Positions 8,611-24,061 of a stretch of 64,000 bases of DNA are shown here, one piece after another. The notes beneath the pieces were generated by a model, which had not been told where the DNA came from, did no database searches, and worked only from the letters and a program-made list of their open reading frames with translations. Source of the stretch: Sphingomonas daechungensis (GTDB lineage: Bacteria > Pseudomonadota > Alphaproteobacteria > Sphingomonadales > Sphingomonadaceae); contig NZ_CP060780.1 of the NCBI RefSeq assembly GCF_014489495.1, positions 186,001-250,000 on the forward strand. Direction: 5' to 3'. A program made the translations under genes and the position numbers. Positions within the stretch are counted from its first letter, which is position 1; each line of letters opens with the position of its first letter.

Positions 8611-10302
8611 ATGAGCAGCGCCGCCCAAGCCTCGCCATCGCCGCAGCCGCTGCCCGTTTCAGGGGCGCGGCTGGTCGTCGAGGCCCTCGAACGCGAAGGC
8701 GTCAAGCACGTCTTCGGTTACCCGGGCGGCGCCATTATGCCGGTGTACGACGCACTGACCGGTTCGTCCCTCCAGCACATCCTGGTCCGCCACGAGCAGG
8801 CCGCCGCTCTCGCCGCCGATGCCTATGGTCGCGTCACCGGCCGGCCCGGCGTCTGTCTTGCTACGTCCGGTCCGGGGGCGACCAATCTCGTCACCGGCAT
8901 TGCCAACGCCTTCCTGGACAGCGTCCCTATGGTTGCGATCACCGGCCAGGTCGGCTCGCCGCTAATGGGCACCGACGCGTTCCAGGAAGTCGACATCTTC
9001 GGGATCACGCTGCCGATCGTGAAGCACAGCTTCATCATCCGGAACACTGCCGACATCCCGAGGATCTTTGCCGAGGCGTTCCGTATTGCGAGTTCCGGTC
9101 GGCCGGGGCCCGTTCTCATCGACCTTCCGAAAGACGTAGGCGTCCTGACGGCGAATCCGGAACCGTTCGAACTCCCCGACGAGCCTGCAGCTCCACTGGA
9201 CGAAGCCTCGATTGCCCTCGCCAACGCGCTGATCGCTGAGGCGAAGGCACCCGTCATCTACTTCGGCGGGGGCGTCGCAATCGCCCGCGCCGAGCGCGCG
9301 CTCCGTGACCTTGCCCAGCGGATGGGAGTCCCCTCCGTCTCAACGCTGAAGGGCCTCGGCTGCATCCCCTCGGACGAGCCGAATTACCTGGGCATGCTTG
9401 GCATGCACGGGGCGCGCGCCGCTAATATTGCGATCGACAATTGCGATTTGCTGATCTGCGTCGGCGCCAGGTTTGATGACCGCGCGACAGGCAAGCTCGA
9501 TAGCTTCGCCGCCCGCGCGAAAGTCATCCACATCGACGGCGACGCCGCTGAGATCGGCAAGCTGCGCGTTCCGGAGGTTGGGCTGGCCGGCGACGTTTCA
9601 TCGATCCTTGGCCGCCTCACGGCTGTCCCCAAGATTGCGGATTGGGCCCAGCAATGCCGGGCTCAGAGGAAGATGTGGGCCCCGCGCTATGATGCTCCGG
9701 GCCAGGGCATCTACGCTCCTGCACTGCTGAAGGAGCTTTCCGAAGCGGCGGGCGACAAGGCGATCTTCACTTGCGACGTCGGCCAGCACCAAATGTGGGT
9801 TGCCCAGCACTGCCAATTCAGCCGCCCGCAAGCGCACCTGACCAGCGGCGGTCTCGGCACGATGGGCTACGGCGTTCCCGCCGGCATGGGCGCGGTGCTC
9901 GCCGAACCCGACGCGACCGTCATCACCGTGTCCGGCGACGGTTCGTTCATGATGAACGTTCAGGAGCTGGCGACGCTGCGCCGATATCGCCTGCCACTGA
10001 AGATCGTCCTGATCGACAATTCCCAGCTCGGCATGGTTCGCCAGTGGCAGGAGCTGTTCTTCGAAGAGAACTTCTCGGAGATCGACCTCAGCGACAATCC
10101 CGACTTCTCGGAAGTCGCGCATTCGTTCGGGATCGAGGCCTTCACGATCGATCATCGCTCGCAGGTCGGACCGGCGATCCAGCGCCTGCTTCGCACCAGC
10201 GGCCCGATCCTGTTGCACGTCCGGATCGACCCGCGCGAGAACGTCTGGCCCCTGGTCCCGCCCAACAGCTCCAACGTCCAGATGATGGAGAAGGGCTGGT
10301 GA
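8611..10302 (+). CDS. ilvB: Acetolactate synthase, large (catalytic) subunit
   Basis: TPP- and FAD-dependent condensation of pyruvate with pyruvate or 2-oxobutyrate. 563 residues, intact. The TPP catalytic Glu is in VRHEQAAALAADAYGR; the FAD domain follows; the TPP motif GDGSFMMNVQELATLRRYR with its Asn (LIDNSQLGMVRQWQ) is C-terminal. The stop TGA overlaps the GTG start of the small ACT-domain subunit, suggesting coupled synthesis of the holoenzyme. Confidence 0.95.
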   Translation: MSSAAQASPSPQPLPVSGARLVVEALEREGVKHVFGYPGGAIMPVYDALTGSSLQHILVRHEQAAALAADAYGRVTGRPGVCLATSGPGATNLVTGIANAFLDSVPMVAITGQVGSPLMGTDAFQEVDIFGITLPIVKHSFIIRNTADIPRIFAEAFRIASSGRPGPVLIDLPKDVGVLTANPEPFELPDEPAAPLDEASIALANALIAEAKAPVIYFGGGVAIARAERALRDLAQRMGVPSVSTLKGLGCIPSDEPNYLGMLGMHGARAANIAIDNCDLLICVGARFDDRATGKLDSFAARAKVIHIDGDAAEIGKLRVPEVGLAGDVSSILGRLTAVPKIADWAQQCRAQRKMWAPRYDAPGQGIYAPALLKELSEAAGDKAIFTCDVGQHQMWVAQHCQFSRPQAHLTSGGLGTMGYGVPAGMGAVLAEPDATVITVSGDGSFMMNVQELATLRRYRLPLKIVLIDNSQLGMVRQWQELFFEENFSEIDLSDNPDFSEVAHSFGIEAFTIDHRSQVGPAIQRLLRTSGPILLHVRIDPRENVWPLVPPNSSNVQMMEKGW

Positions 10303-10553
10303 CCGAGCGCCTGACCGTCGAATTCACGCCGGCCGAGGGAGCCGTCATCCGCGTTCTCGGCGTGGTCGAGCGGCGCGGATACGTGCTGCGCGGGCTGTCC
10401 ATGAAGGAGAAAGCCGACACGGCGTCACTCGTGATCGACGTCGAGCCCCGTGAGGCGAGCCGACGCGTGCCGGTCTTGGCTCAGCAGCTCGCGCGGCTGG
10501 TCGATGTTCGTTCCGTTTCCCTCGCAGCCCGCGACGCAGGATCGCTCGCATGA
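10299..10553 (+). CDS. ilvM: Acetolactate synthase small subunit, short IlvM-type (single ACT domain)
   Basis: An 84-residue protein starting with GTG 10299, overlapping ilvB by 4 bases and leuA by 4 bases. Residues 3-75 look like one ACT domain: LTVEFTPAEGAVIRVLGVVE, then GYVLRGLSMKE and a VDVRSVSL strand. It lacks the C-terminal half of typical IlvN/IlvH (about 160 residues) and has the length of E. coli IlvM. In E. coli the IlvM-type enzyme is Val-insensitive; whether that holds here cannot be seen. Assignment rests on position and ACT-like pattern. Confidence 0.8.
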   Translation: MTERLTVEFTPAEGAVIRVLGVVERRGYVLRGLSMKEKADTASLVIDVEPREASRRVPVLAQQLARLVDVRSVSLAARDAGSLA

Positions 10554-12130
10554 CCCAGGTTCGCATCTTCGACACGACGCTTCGCGATGGCGAGCAGGCG
10601 CCTGGCTTCTCCATGACGCCCGAAGCCAAGCTGCGCATGGCCAAGGCCCTTGCCGCGCTCAAGGTCGATGTCATCGAGGCAGGCTTTGCGGCCGCATCCC
10701 CCGGCGATGCTCAATCGATCATGGAGATCGCTGGTACGATCGAGGGCCCAGTCATCTGCTCACTGGCCCGGGCCGTACGCGGTGACATTCTGGCGTCGGC
10801 CAGCGCCTTGGCACCTGCTCCACGCAAGCGCCTTCACCTATTCCTCGGCACCAGCCCGATTCACCGCGAAGCCAAGCTTCAGATGACGCGGGACCAGGTG
10901 CTCGAGGCGATCCGTACGTCGATCGCCTTTGGCCGGGACTATTTCGACGACATCGAATTCTCTGCGGAAGACGCAATCCGCACCGAGCGCGAGTTCCTGG
11001 CCGAGGCGCTATCGCTGGCGGCCGCGGAAGGCGCGACAACGCTGAACGTGCCCGATACCGTCGGCTACACGACGCCCGAAGAGACCTACGATCTTTTCCG
11101 CTTCCTCGACGGCGCCGTCGATCGCCCGAAAGGCATGATCTTCTCCACCCATTGCCACGACGACCTCGGGATGGCGGTCGCCAATTCGCTGGCTGCGGTC
11201 CGCGCAGGGGCGCAGCAGGTCGAATGCGCAGTGAACGGCATCGGCGAACGCGCGGGGAATTGCGCACTTGAAGACGTGGTGATGGCGCTGCGCACGCGCG
11301 GCAACCTCTACAACGCGACCACCAACGTCGACACGACCAAGATCATGGCGGCCAGCCGGACGCTCTCGCAGATCACCAACACGCCGCCGCCGCGCAACAA
11401 GTCCATCGTCGGCGCAAATGCCTTCGCTCATGAAAGCGGGATTCACCAGCACGGCGTGCTCCAGAACCGCGAGACGTACGAGATCATGAAGCCGGAGGAC
11501 ATCGGCCTCTCCACGGAAGGCATCGTGCTCGGCAAGCATAGCGGGCGCCACGCACTGGCAGCCCGTGCCAAGGCGCTCGGATACATGCTTGAAGGCGAAC
11601 AGCTCGACGAGACTTTCGCCGCGTTCAAAATCGTTGCCGACGAGGTCGGGACCGTCGACACGGCACGCCTGGTCGCTCTGCTTTCCGAGGCGCAGACGCA
11701 TCGGCCGCAGGACCTGTGGAAGCTGTCCAAGCTCGATATCCGGGCGCCTCTCTCCGTGAGCGCCTGGCCCGTGGTTCGCGTGGAGCTGGAGCATGGCGAA
11801 CGGGGGCGCGTGACCGACATTGCCAGTGCTCCTGGAGCACTCGATGGAGCCTTTGCGGCGGTCAGCCAGATGATCGGCGTCCCCGCGCGCGTCGACAGCC
11901 TGGAGATGCAGTACATCGCGGCCGATCCCGATCAGGATGCGCCCGATGGACAGGGCGCCAGCGTGCTCGTCGAAATGACCATTGAAGTGGACGGAGAGAT
12001 CTTCGCCGGTCGTGCTCGTTCTCGCGACATCCTGCCCTGCTGCGTCTCGGCCTACATCGACGCCGCCAGCAACGCGCAGGCGGTTCGCGACCTGCGGGAA
12101 ATGAACGCCAGGAAGGATCAGGCCGCGTGA
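10550..12130 (+). CDS. leuA: 2-isopropylmalate synthase
   Basis: Acetyl-CoA condensation with 2-oxoisovalerate, first committed leucine step. 526 residues, intact. The TIM-barrel domain begins FDTTLRDGEQAPGFSM; metal ligands lie in FSTHCHDDLGMAVANS; GERAGNCALEDVVMAL and HESGIHQHGVL are family signatures. Residues from about 390 form the C-terminal allosteric domain (LDIRAPLSVSAWPVVRVELE, then GRVTDIASAPGALDGAF), usually the site of Leu feedback. A separate protein at 48148-48567 resembles just this domain. Overlaps both neighbours by 4 bases. Confidence 0.96.
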   Translation: MTQVRIFDTTLRDGEQAPGFSMTPEAKLRMAKALAALKVDVIEAGFAAASPGDAQSIMEIAGTIEGPVICSLARAVRGDILASASALAPAPRKRLHLFLGTSPIHREAKLQMTRDQVLEAIRTSIAFGRDYFDDIEFSAEDAIRTEREFLAEALSLAAAEGATTLNVPDTVGYTTPEETYDLFRFLDGAVDRPKGMIFSTHCHDDLGMAVANSLAAVRAGAQQVECAVNGIGERAGNCALEDVVMALRTRGNLYNATTNVDTTKIMAASRTLSQITNTPPPRNKSIVGANAFAHESGIHQHGVLQNRETYEIMKPEDIGLSTEGIVLGKHSGRHALAARAKALGYMLEGEQLDETFAAFKIVADEVGTVDTARLVALLSEAQTHRPQDLWKLSKLDIRAPLSVSAWPVVRVELEHGERGRVTDIASAPGALDGAFAAVSQMIGVPARVDSLEMQYIAADPDQDAPDGQGASVLVEMTIEVDGEIFAGRARSRDILPCCVSAYIDAASNAQAVRDLREMNARKDQAA

Positions 12131-13224
12131 TTAACATCGTTGTTTTGCCCGGCGACGGAATTGGCCCGGAAGTTACCGCCCAGGCGGTAGCCTGCCTGAC
12201 CGAGCTCTCCGCCGAGCGCGACCTTGGCCTTCGCTTCTCCGAACACGATTTCGGCGGCGTGGCGATCGATCGCCATGGCCTGCCCCTCCCGGAGGCCACA
12301 CTCGAGGCATGCCGCAACGCGGACGCGGTCATCCTTGGCGCGGTCGGCGGCGACAAATGGAACGACGCGGCCGAGCGCCCTGAGGCAGGGCTGCTGAAGC
12401 TCCGCGAAGAGCTGGGCCTGTTCGCCAACCTCCGTCCCGCTCGCGTGCTGGAAGCACTCCAGGACGTCTCGCCCCTGCGCCCGGACATTTCGAAGGGCGC
12501 GGACATCCTCATCGTCCGGGAGCTGACAAGCGGCATCTATTTCGGAGAGCGCAGCTCTGCCCATGACGCAGCGTCGGACGTCTGCTCCTACACTCGCGAA
12601 GAGATCGAGCGGATCGCGCATGTCGCGTTTCGTGCAGCCGAGCATCGGCGGCACAAGGTCACCTCGGTCGACAAAGCGAACGTCCTCGCCACCTCCAAGC
12701 TCTGGCGGGAGACGGTGACCGAAGTCGCCAAGTCCTATCCTGGCGTCGAGCTGGAGCACATGTACGTCGACGCCTGCGCGATGGTGCTGATCACCAATCC
12801 GCGCCGCTTCGACGTCATCCTCACCGAGAACATGTTCGGCGACATCCTTTCCGATGAGCTGTCGGTGATCGGCGGATCGATCGGACTGCTCGGATCGGCC
12901 AGCGTCGGCTCCGGCGGACCCGGGCTGTTCGAGCCAATCCATGGCTCTGCACCGCAGATTGCGGGCCTCAACGTCGCCAATCCCGCCGGAGCCATCGCCA
13001 GCGCCGTGATGATGCTCGAAGAACTCGGATTGGGCGACAGCGGACGACTGCTTGCCTCCGCGCTGGAGACCACATTGCTGGAAGGCTGCCGCACGAGTGA
13101 CCTCGGCGGCGATGCCAGCTGTTCCGAGTTCGGTGAGCAGGTCCGCGAAAACCTGCGCGACTGCCTTTCCCGAAGTGGCGCCTATCGCGAGTTGTTCGCC
13201 ATGAACCGAGGCCTGTGCGCGTGA
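12127..13224 (+). CDS. leuB: 3-isopropylmalate dehydrogenase
   Basis: NAD-dependent oxidative decarboxylation in leucine synthesis. 365 residues, intact, GTG start overlapping the leuA stop. The N-terminus [20 protein letters not shown], the substrate region [12 protein letters not shown] and the C-terminal NAD loop [19 protein letters not shown] identify the isocitrate/isopropylmalate dehydrogenase family; LTSGIYFGE is the LeuB form. Confidence 0.95.
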   Translation: MINIVVLPGDGIGPEVTAQAVACLTELSAERDLGLRFSEHDFGGVAIDRHGLPLPEATLEACRNADAVILGAVGGDKWNDAAERPEAGLLKLREELGLFANLRPARVLEALQDVSPLRPDISKGADILIVRELTSGIYFGERSSAHDAASDVCSYTREEIERIAHVAFRAAEHRRHKVTSVDKANVLATSKLWRETVTEVAKSYPGVELEHMYVDACAMVLITNPRRFDVILTENMFGDILSDELSVIGGSIGLLGSASVGSGGPGLFEPIHGSAPQIAGLNVANPAGAIASAVMMLEELGLGDSGRLLASALETTLLEGCRTSDLGGDASCSEFGEQVRENLRDCLSRSGAYRELFAMNRGLCA

Positions 13225-14675
13225 CCGATCGCCCGCGCACCCTCTACGAGAAAATCTGGGACGCGCATGTGATCGAGCGGCGCGAAGACGGCACGTGTCT
13301 GCTCTACATCGACCGGCACCTTGTCCACGAGGTCACCTCTCCTCAGGCGTTCGAGGGACTCAGGCTTGCTGACCGCAAGCTGCGCCGGCCGGACCTCACT
13401 TTGGCGGTGGCGGATCACAACCTGCCGACCACGCCGCGCGTGAAAGGCAATGGCGGACCCCTGCTGATCGAGGATCCGGCGAGTGCCGCCCAGCTTGCGG
13501 CACTCGAAGAGAATGTCGCGGAGTTCGACGTTCCATATATCGATGCCATCGCGGCCGAGCAGGGGATCGTGCACGTCGTTGGGCCCGAGCAAGGCTTCAC
13601 CCTTCCGGGCACCACGATTGTCTGCGGCGACAGTCACACGGCTGCACACGGAGCGCTCGGCGCCCTCGCCTTCGGTATCGGCACCAGCGAGGTCGAGCAC
13701 GTCCTCGCCACGCAGACCCTGCTAATGAAGCCGTCCAAGACGCTGGAAGTCCGGGTCGACGGTGAGCTTGGGTTTGCTGTCACACCCAAGGACCTGATCC
13801 TTGCCATCATCGCCCGGATCGGTGTCGCCGGTGGCGCAGGCCATGTGATCGAATATCGCGGCAGCACCTTTTCGGCGATGAGCGTCGAAGGCCGACTGAC
13901 GGTCGCGAACATGTCGATCGAGGCTGGCGCGCGCTCCGGACTCTTCGCCCCGGACGAGAAAACATTCGCCTACTTGAAGGGCCGGCCCATGGCTCCGCGA
14001 GGCGAGGCATGGGACCGTGCAGTCGCGTGTTGGCAAGAGCTGAAGACCGACGAAGGAGCTAGCTTCGACCGTTCGGTCCAGATCGATGCCAGCCATGTCG
14101 CGCCGACCGTCACGTGGGGAACCACGCCCGAAGACGCACTGCCAATCACGGCCAGCGTTCCGTTTCCCGATGGATTTGCAGGAGCACAAAGGCGCGAGGC
14201 GGCGCGCAGGGCGCTCGATTATATGGGGCTCCATCCGGGCCAGCGGCTCCAGGACATCTCGATCGAGCACATCTTCATTGGCAGCTGCACCAACAGCCGC
14301 ATCGAGGATCTTCGCGCGGCCGCGGCAGTGATCAGCGGACGCAAGGTTCACGACCGCATCAAGCAGGCGCTGATCGTGCCAGGCTCGGGTCTCGTGAAGA
14401 GACAGGCCGAGGCGGAAGGTCTTGACCAGATCTTCACCACGGCCGGCTTCGAGTGGCGCGAGCCCGGCTGCTCGATGTGCCTGGCAATGAATCCTGACAA
14501 GGTGCCATCGGGCGAGCGCTGCGCCTCGACATCCAACCGGAATTTTGTCGGCCGTCAGGGACCGGGAGCACGGACGCACCTCATGTCACCTGCGATGGCT
14601 GCTGCCGCCGCCGTGACCGGAAAGCTCACCGATGTCCGCGACCTCGTCGGCAATGTCGGGGAGCTGGCGGCATGA
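13221..14675 (+). CDS. leuC: 3-isopropylmalate dehydratase, large subunit
   Basis: Aconitase-family isomerase, large subunit. I choose GTG 13221 ([18 protein letters not shown]) because it forms a 4-base overlap with the leuB stop; another in-frame GTG at 13215 adds two residues. 484 residues, intact. [4Fe-4S] ligands are in [13 protein letters not shown] and [13 protein letters not shown]; the histidine-rich [20 protein letters not shown] is the active-site signature. Overlaps leuD by 4 bases. Confidence 0.95.
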   Translation: MTDRPRTLYEKIWDAHVIERREDGTCLLYIDRHLVHEVTSPQAFEGLRLADRKLRRPDLTLAVADHNLPTTPRVKGNGGPLLIEDPASAAQLAALEENVAEFDVPYIDAIAAEQGIVHVVGPEQGFTLPGTTIVCGDSHTAAHGALGALAFGIGTSEVEHVLATQTLLMKPSKTLEVRVDGELGFAVTPKDLILAIIARIGVAGGAGHVIEYRGSTFSAMSVEGRLTVANMSIEAGARSGLFAPDEKTFAYLKGRPMAPRGEAWDRAVACWQELKTDEGASFDRSVQIDASHVAPTVTWGTTPEDALPITASVPFPDGFAGAQRREAARRALDYMGLHPGQRLQDISIEHIFIGSCTNSRIEDLRAAAAVISGRKVHDRIKQALIVPGSGLVKRQAEAEGLDQIFTTAGFEWREPGCSMCLAMNPDKVPSGERCASTSNRNFVGRQGPGARTHLMSPAMAAAAAVTGKLTDVRDLVGNVGELAA

Positions 14676-15211
14676 TCCCGTTCACTCGCGTCGAGGGCCG
14701 CGCCTACGCCCTCCCGCTAAGCAACGTCGATACTGACCTCATCATTCCGGCCGAGCATTTGAAGACGATCCGCCGTTCCGGCCTTGGCGGTCACGCGTTC
14801 GAAGTTCTCCGCGCGACCTCTGGCAACGTCTTTGACGATCCCGCGAACGAACGCGCGCCCATCCTCATCGCGCTGGACAATTTCGGCTGCGGCTCGAGCC
14901 GCGAGCATGCCGCCTGGGCCCTCGCCGACCTGGGGTTCGCGCCGTCATCGCGCCGAGCTTCTCGGATATCTTTGCCGGCAACGCCTTCAAGAACGGCATC
15001 GCTGCGGTGGAATTAGCGCATTCCGCCGTCGAAGCATTGCTTCGATCCGCCCCTCAGCACAGCATTTGCGTCGACTTGGACCGGCAGGAAGTGACTTCGT
15101 CGGCAGGCGATCATTTCACCTTTTCCATGGATCGATTTCGGCGTGAATGCCTGCTCGCCGGACTCGACGAAATTGCCCTGACGCTCACGCACGAGACGGC
15201 GATCCGGGCCT

Positions 15212-15234
<23 letters not shown>
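14672..15234 (+). CDS. leuD: 3-isopropylmalate dehydratase, small subunit (one frameshift)
   Basis: Small 'swivel' subunit completing LeuCD. The first frame (to about 14938) has [16 protein letters not shown] and [22 protein letters not shown]; adding one C restores [20 protein letters not shown] and the C-terminal half to 15234. Corrected length is about 187 residues, slightly short of the usual 200. The loss looks like a CC run read as one C, so I do not call it a pseudogene. Confidence 0.9.
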
Positions 15235-19824
<4,590 letters not shown>

Positions 19825-19830
19825 AGTCTG

Positions 19831-21299
19831 ATGGGTAAGCCGACCGGATTCCTCGAAGTCGAACGCCAGGATCGCAAATATGCGCCAGTTGCCGAGCGCG
19901 TAACGAACTGGCGCGAGTTTACGCAGGAGCCGGGCGCGGAAGCCGTTTCCAAGCAGGCCTCTCGTTGCATGGATTGCGGCATCCCATTCTGCCACTCGGG
20001 CTGCCCGGTGAACAACCTGATCCCGGACTGGAACGACCTCGTCTACAAGGATGACTGGCAGGCGGCGATCGAACGGCTGCACCAGACAAACAACTTCCCG
20101 GAAGTCACCGGCCGCATTTGCCCCGCGCCATGTGAGGCAGCGTGCACGCTCAACATCGACGACGTACCGGTGACGATCAAATCGATCGAGGGCGAGATTG
20201 CCGACCGTGCCTTCCGAGAAGGCTGGATAAAGCCGCAATGCGCGCCTCGCGGAACCGGGAAGCGCATTGCCATCGTCGGCTCCGGCCCTGCGGGGTTAGC
20301 CTGCGCACAGCAGCTGGCGCGCATGGGCCATGCACCGACGGTGTTCGAGAAGTCGGACCGTATCGGCGGTCTGCTTCGCTACGGCATCCCGGATTTCAAG
20401 CTAGACAAGTCCGTCATCGACCGCCGCATGGAGCAGATGGAAGTCGAAGGCGTCATCTTCCGGACGAACATGGAAGTCGGCGTGACCGTGTCGGTCGAGC
20501 GGCTGCTGGACGATTATCACGTCCTCGTCCTCGCTGGCGGCGCCGAGCAGCCGCGCGACCTCCCAGTGCCGGGCCGCGAGCTCGACGGCGTCCATTTCGC
20601 GATGGATTTCCTCAGTCAGCAGAACAAGCGCAACGCCGGCGACGCGGAGGAAAAGGCCGCTGCCGGAGGCACGATCAGTGGGCACGGCAAGCATGTCGTC
20701 GTGATCGGCGGCGGCGATACCGGTTCCGATTGCATCGGTACCTCCTTCCGTCAGGGCGCGGCTTCGGTGACGCAGCTCGAGATCCTGCCCCAGCCCCGCT
20801 CCACGAGAACAAGGCGCTGACCTGGCCCAATTGGCCAATGAAGCTGCGGACGTCTTCGTCGCAAGAAGAGGGCGCCGAGCGCGAGTTTTCCGTAGTGACC
20901 ACCGCCTTCGTCGGTGAAAGCGGACAGGTTCAGGCTCTGCAGTGCGCTCGCACCGAAATGGTTTCAGGTCCGGACGGGCGGATGACGATCCAGCCGGTCG
21001 CCGGCACGGAGTTCGAGATCAAGGCGGACCTCGTCTTGCTGGCGATGGGTTTCTTGGGCCCGCGCAAGGCCGGCGCGGTCGACAGTTCGCAAGTCGAGCT
21101 CACGCCTCAGGGCAATGTGAAGGCGGCGATGACCGACTATCGAACCAGCGGTGATCGCATCTTCGCATGCGGTGACATGCGCCGCGGACAGTCGCTGGTT
21201 GTCTGGGCCATCCGCGAGGGCCGCGATTGCGCTGAAGCGGTCAATGCCTTCCTGACCGCGGAGCAGAAGGCCGAACCGGTACTGGTGCGCTCGGCCTAG
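19831..21299 (+). CDS. gltD: Glutamate synthase, small subunit (one frameshift)
   Basis: FAD/NADPH subunit feeding electrons to GltB. Frame one (19831 to about 20800) carries the N-terminal 4Fe-4S cysteines ([20 protein letters not shown] and [11 protein letters not shown]), the FAD loop [20 protein letters not shown] and the NADPH loop [15 protein letters not shown]. One C added to the CCCC run near 20800 restores the rest ([17 protein letters not shown], the C-terminal FAD signature). Corrected length 489. It begins 6 bases after gltB and its stop overlaps the convergent lrp stop by 4 bases. Confidence 0.93.
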
Positions 21300-21754
21300 A
21301 CCTCCGTCACCGGATAGGCCGTCGTGTACTTCACGCGCTCCATGGCAAAGCGCGACGTCACGTTCTTCAGCGGGACCATCGCGATCAGGCGCTGATAGAA
21401 GGAATCGACCGCTGCCATGTTCGGCACGGTGATGCGCAGCATGTAGTCTACGTCCCCGGCCATGCGGTAGATTTCCATCACTTCCGGCATTTCCGTGACC
21501 GCCGAAGCGAAGCCGTCGAGCCAGTCCTTCGAATGGTCCCCCGTCTCGATCTCAACGAAGACCGTGAGGCCAAGGCCGAGGGCGTCCGGATCGACCAGCG
21601 CCACCCGCTTCGTAATCACGCCAGCGTCCTGCAGCTTTTGAATCCGCCGCCAGCACGGCGTTTGCGACAGGTTCACCTGCTTCGCGATGTCCGCCACCGA
21701 CATGGACGCATCGTCCTGAAGGATGGCGAGGATCTTGCGGTCGGTCGAATCCAT
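21296..21754 (-). CDS. lrp: Lrp/AsnC-family transcriptional regulator
   Basis: 152 residues: an N-terminal helix-turn-helix (DRKILAILQDDASMSVADIA, QVNLSQTPCWRRIQKLQDAG) and a C-terminal ligand-sensing RAM domain (AGDVDYMLRITVPNMAAVDS). It is convergent with gltD and divergent from the cys operon. Members sense amino acids, commonly Leu, and regulate operons such as gltBD in E. coli; position next to gltD and the ilv-leu genes fits such a role, but targets are not shown by the sequence. A good Lrp-type site lies just upstream (21774-21788), suggesting autoregulation. Confidence 0.93.
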   Translation of the reverse strand: MDSTDRKILAILQDDASMSVADIAKQVNLSQTPCWRRIQKLQDAGVITKRVALVDPDALGLGLTVFVEIETGDHSKDWLDGFASAVTEMPEVMEIYRMAGDVDYMLRITVPNMAAVDSFYQRLIAMVPLKNVTSRFAMERVKYTTAYPVTEV

Positions 21755-21773
21755 CTGATGCTTCAGCTAATTG

Positions 21774-21788
21774 TGGAAGATTATTCTA
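21774..21788 (-). promoter_or_regulatory. Lrp-type binding site between lrp and cysH
   Basis: The 15-base stretch TGGAAGATTATTCTA matches the Lrp consensus YAGHAWATTWTDCTR at 13 of 15 positions and lies 20 bases before the lrp start, an autoregulatory position. It could also act on the divergent cysH promoter 155 bases away. Confidence 0.55.
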
Positions 21789-21942
21789 CATTCTTCACGT
21801 TCCTGTGCAATCTCAGTTTTTTCTTCGTACCTTCCGTTGAAGCTTAAGACTCCCTATGTATCTCGGCCTCCGATGCTGTCGGGGAGACATGTGCAAGCGC
21901 ATGGTCAGCGTCGCCAGTGGAATATTTTTCTAAGGTGGCACA

Positions 21943-22707
21943 GTGGCCGACGCGGATTTCCCGAAGATCAGACCGGCTGTCCCGGTGTCTGCGGAGCTCA
22001 AGTCCGCCGCCGCAGCCGACGTGCCAGGACGCCTCCGTGCTGCCTCAGGCCTGATTTCCGGCCGCTTAGTCTTCACGACCAGCTTCGGCATCGAAGACCA
22101 GCTCATCGCGCATCATATCTTTACGCAGCGGTTGCCGATTGACGTCGTCACGCTCGATACGGGCAGGCTCTTCCCGTCGACCTATACGCTTTGGCAGGAG
22201 ACCGAAGAACGGTACGGAGTCCGTATCCGCGCCTTCTACCCGGATGCTCAGGCGGTCGCGGGGATGGTCGCCGATCAGGGCATCAACGGCTTCTATTATT
22301 CGAAGGACGCCCGGCTTTCCTGCTGTGAGGTCCGGAAGGTTGAACCGCTGAAGCGCGCTCTCGCCGGAGCGGCAGGATGGATCACCGGGCTTCGCGCCGA
22401 CCAGTCCGGAAACCGCTCCGCGGTGCGGTTTGCCGATTGGGATGCAGGGCGAGGCCTTCTGAAGGTCGCACCCTTGTTCGACCACCGCCGGGACGACGTC
22501 GCTTCGGAGTGCACGAAGCTAGATGTGCCGATCAATGCACTGCATGCGGAGGGATATCTCTCCATCGGGTGTGCGCCCTGCACTCGCGCACTTCAGCCCG
22601 GCGAACCCGAGCGGGCCGGCCGCTGGTGGTGGGAAACCGACGAAGCTCGCGAATGCGGACTTCATGTTCGGGCTGACGGCAAGCTCGTCCGGAATGTGGC
22701 GGCATGA
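21943..22707 (+). CDS. cysH: Adenylyl-sulfate (APS) reductase, assimilatory
   Basis: Reduces APS to sulfite with thioredoxin. 254 residues, GTG start. The PP-loop-like core has TTSFGIEDQLIAHH and LDTGRLFPSTYTLWQET. The two cysteine pairs of [4Fe-4S] APS reductases are present (RLSCCEVRKVEPL and SIGCAPCTRALQPG), which PAPS reductases of the E. coli type lack; the C-terminal catalytic Cys is likely in ARECGLH. This fits the absence of a working APS kinase in the operon. Its stop overlaps the cysG start (ATGA). Confidence 0.93.
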   Translation: MADADFPKIRPAVPVSAELKSAAAADVPGRLRAASGLISGRLVFTTSFGIEDQLIAHHIFTQRLPIDVVTLDTGRLFPSTYTLWQETEERYGVRIRAFYPDAQAVAGMVADQGINGFYYSKDARLSCCEVRKVEPLKRALAGAAGWITGLRADQSGNRSAVRFADWDAGRGLLKVAPLFDHRRDDVASECTKLDVPINALHAEGYLSIGCAPCTRALQPGEPERAGRWWWETDEARECGLHVRADGKLVRNVAA

Positions 22708-24061
22708 GCGATATCTCGCGCATCGCCCGCTGGCGAATCTGCCCCTCTTCCACAGGCTGCAAGGGCGGAAGGCCGTCGTCATCGGCTCGTCCGAAGGAGC
22801 GAAGTGGAAGGCGGAGCTGCTCAGCGCGGCAGGAGCAGATGTTCACATCAGCGATCATTGGGAAGCTCCGCAACTCGAAGGCGCGGCTATCGCCGTCGCA
22901 GATCTTGCCGATCACGATGAGGCGCTGCGCTTAATCGATGCCGCTCATGCTGCCGGCGCTGTCGTCAACATCATCGATCAGACCGATCTGTGCGACGTCA
23001 CCTTCGGGACGATCGTCAACCGCTCGCCGATTGTAGTCGGGATCTCCACGGACGGCGCAGCCCCGGTTCTCGGCCAGTCCATCCGCTCCCGGATCGAAAG
23101 TGTTCTGCCTCTCGGTCTTTCCAGCTGGGCGAAGGCTGCAAAGGCGTGGCGTCCGCGCCTGAAGCAGCGTTTGAGCAACTTCTCAGACCGTCGGGCATTC
23201 TGGCAGCGCTTCGCCGTCAAGGCCTGGAGCGGACCGGATCTCGCGCCTCTGGACAGCGACTTCGACGCGCTGGTCGCGTCGGCTCCCGGCACGACCGGAC
23301 GCGTGACTCTGGTGGGCGCTGGTCCGGGTGATCCCGAGTTGCTAACCCTTAAGGCCGTCCGGGCTCTGCAAACGGCAACGGTGATCCTCTACGATCATCT
23401 GGTCGGACCGGATGTGCTCGAACTGGCTCGTCGCGAGGCCCGGCGCGTTCCCGTCGGGAAGAGCGGCCACGGCCCTTCGTGCAAGCAGTCCGACATCAAC
23501 GAAATTATGGTCGAGCTCGCGCGGGCCGGCGACACTGTCGTGCGCCTCAAGGGCGGCGACCCAATGATATTCGGTCGCGCCACGGAAGAGATCGACGCCT
23601 GCCGGGCGGCCGGCATTGAGATCTCCGCCATTCCCGGCATTTCAGCGGCGCAGGGCGTCAGCGCTTCTTTGCTGATGTCGCTGACAGAGCGCCGCCACGC
23701 CCGCCGCGTACAGTTCCTGACTGGGCATGGCGCCGACGGCAAACTGCCCTCCGACATCGACTGGATCAGCGTCGCCGATCGCAAGGTGACGACGGTGCTC
23801 TATATGCCGCGCAAGACGCTCGGACAGTTCGTGCGCGATGCGCTTCGCAAGGGCATCGATCCGGAAACACCAGCAATTGCAATCGCTTCCGCGACGCTTC
23901 CCGACGAAGTTCACGTCTCTGCAACAGTTGCCGAGATCGAAAATTTCGTTGCTGAACTGCCCATCGGAGCACCCGTCACGGTAGTCATCGGCTGGGTTGG
24001 CCGCCGTCACGTTGGCGCAACCTCGGCACCCCTGCCCTTTCCGAAAGCCCTCGCATCATGA
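22704..24061 (+). CDS. cysG: Siroheme synthase, multifunctional (one frameshift near the start)
   Basis: Makes siroheme for sulfite reductase. N-terminal precorrin-2 dehydrogenase/ferrochelatase ([20 protein letters not shown] to about residue 200) and C-terminal uroporphyrinogen-III methyltransferase ([40 protein letters not shown]). ATG 22704 overlaps the cysH stop, but the frame must change near 22727 by one C in a CCC run; the rest is open to 24061. Corrected length about 452, typical of CysG. Only dehydrogenase-site residues near the N-terminus are affected by the uncertain base. Confidence 0.92.
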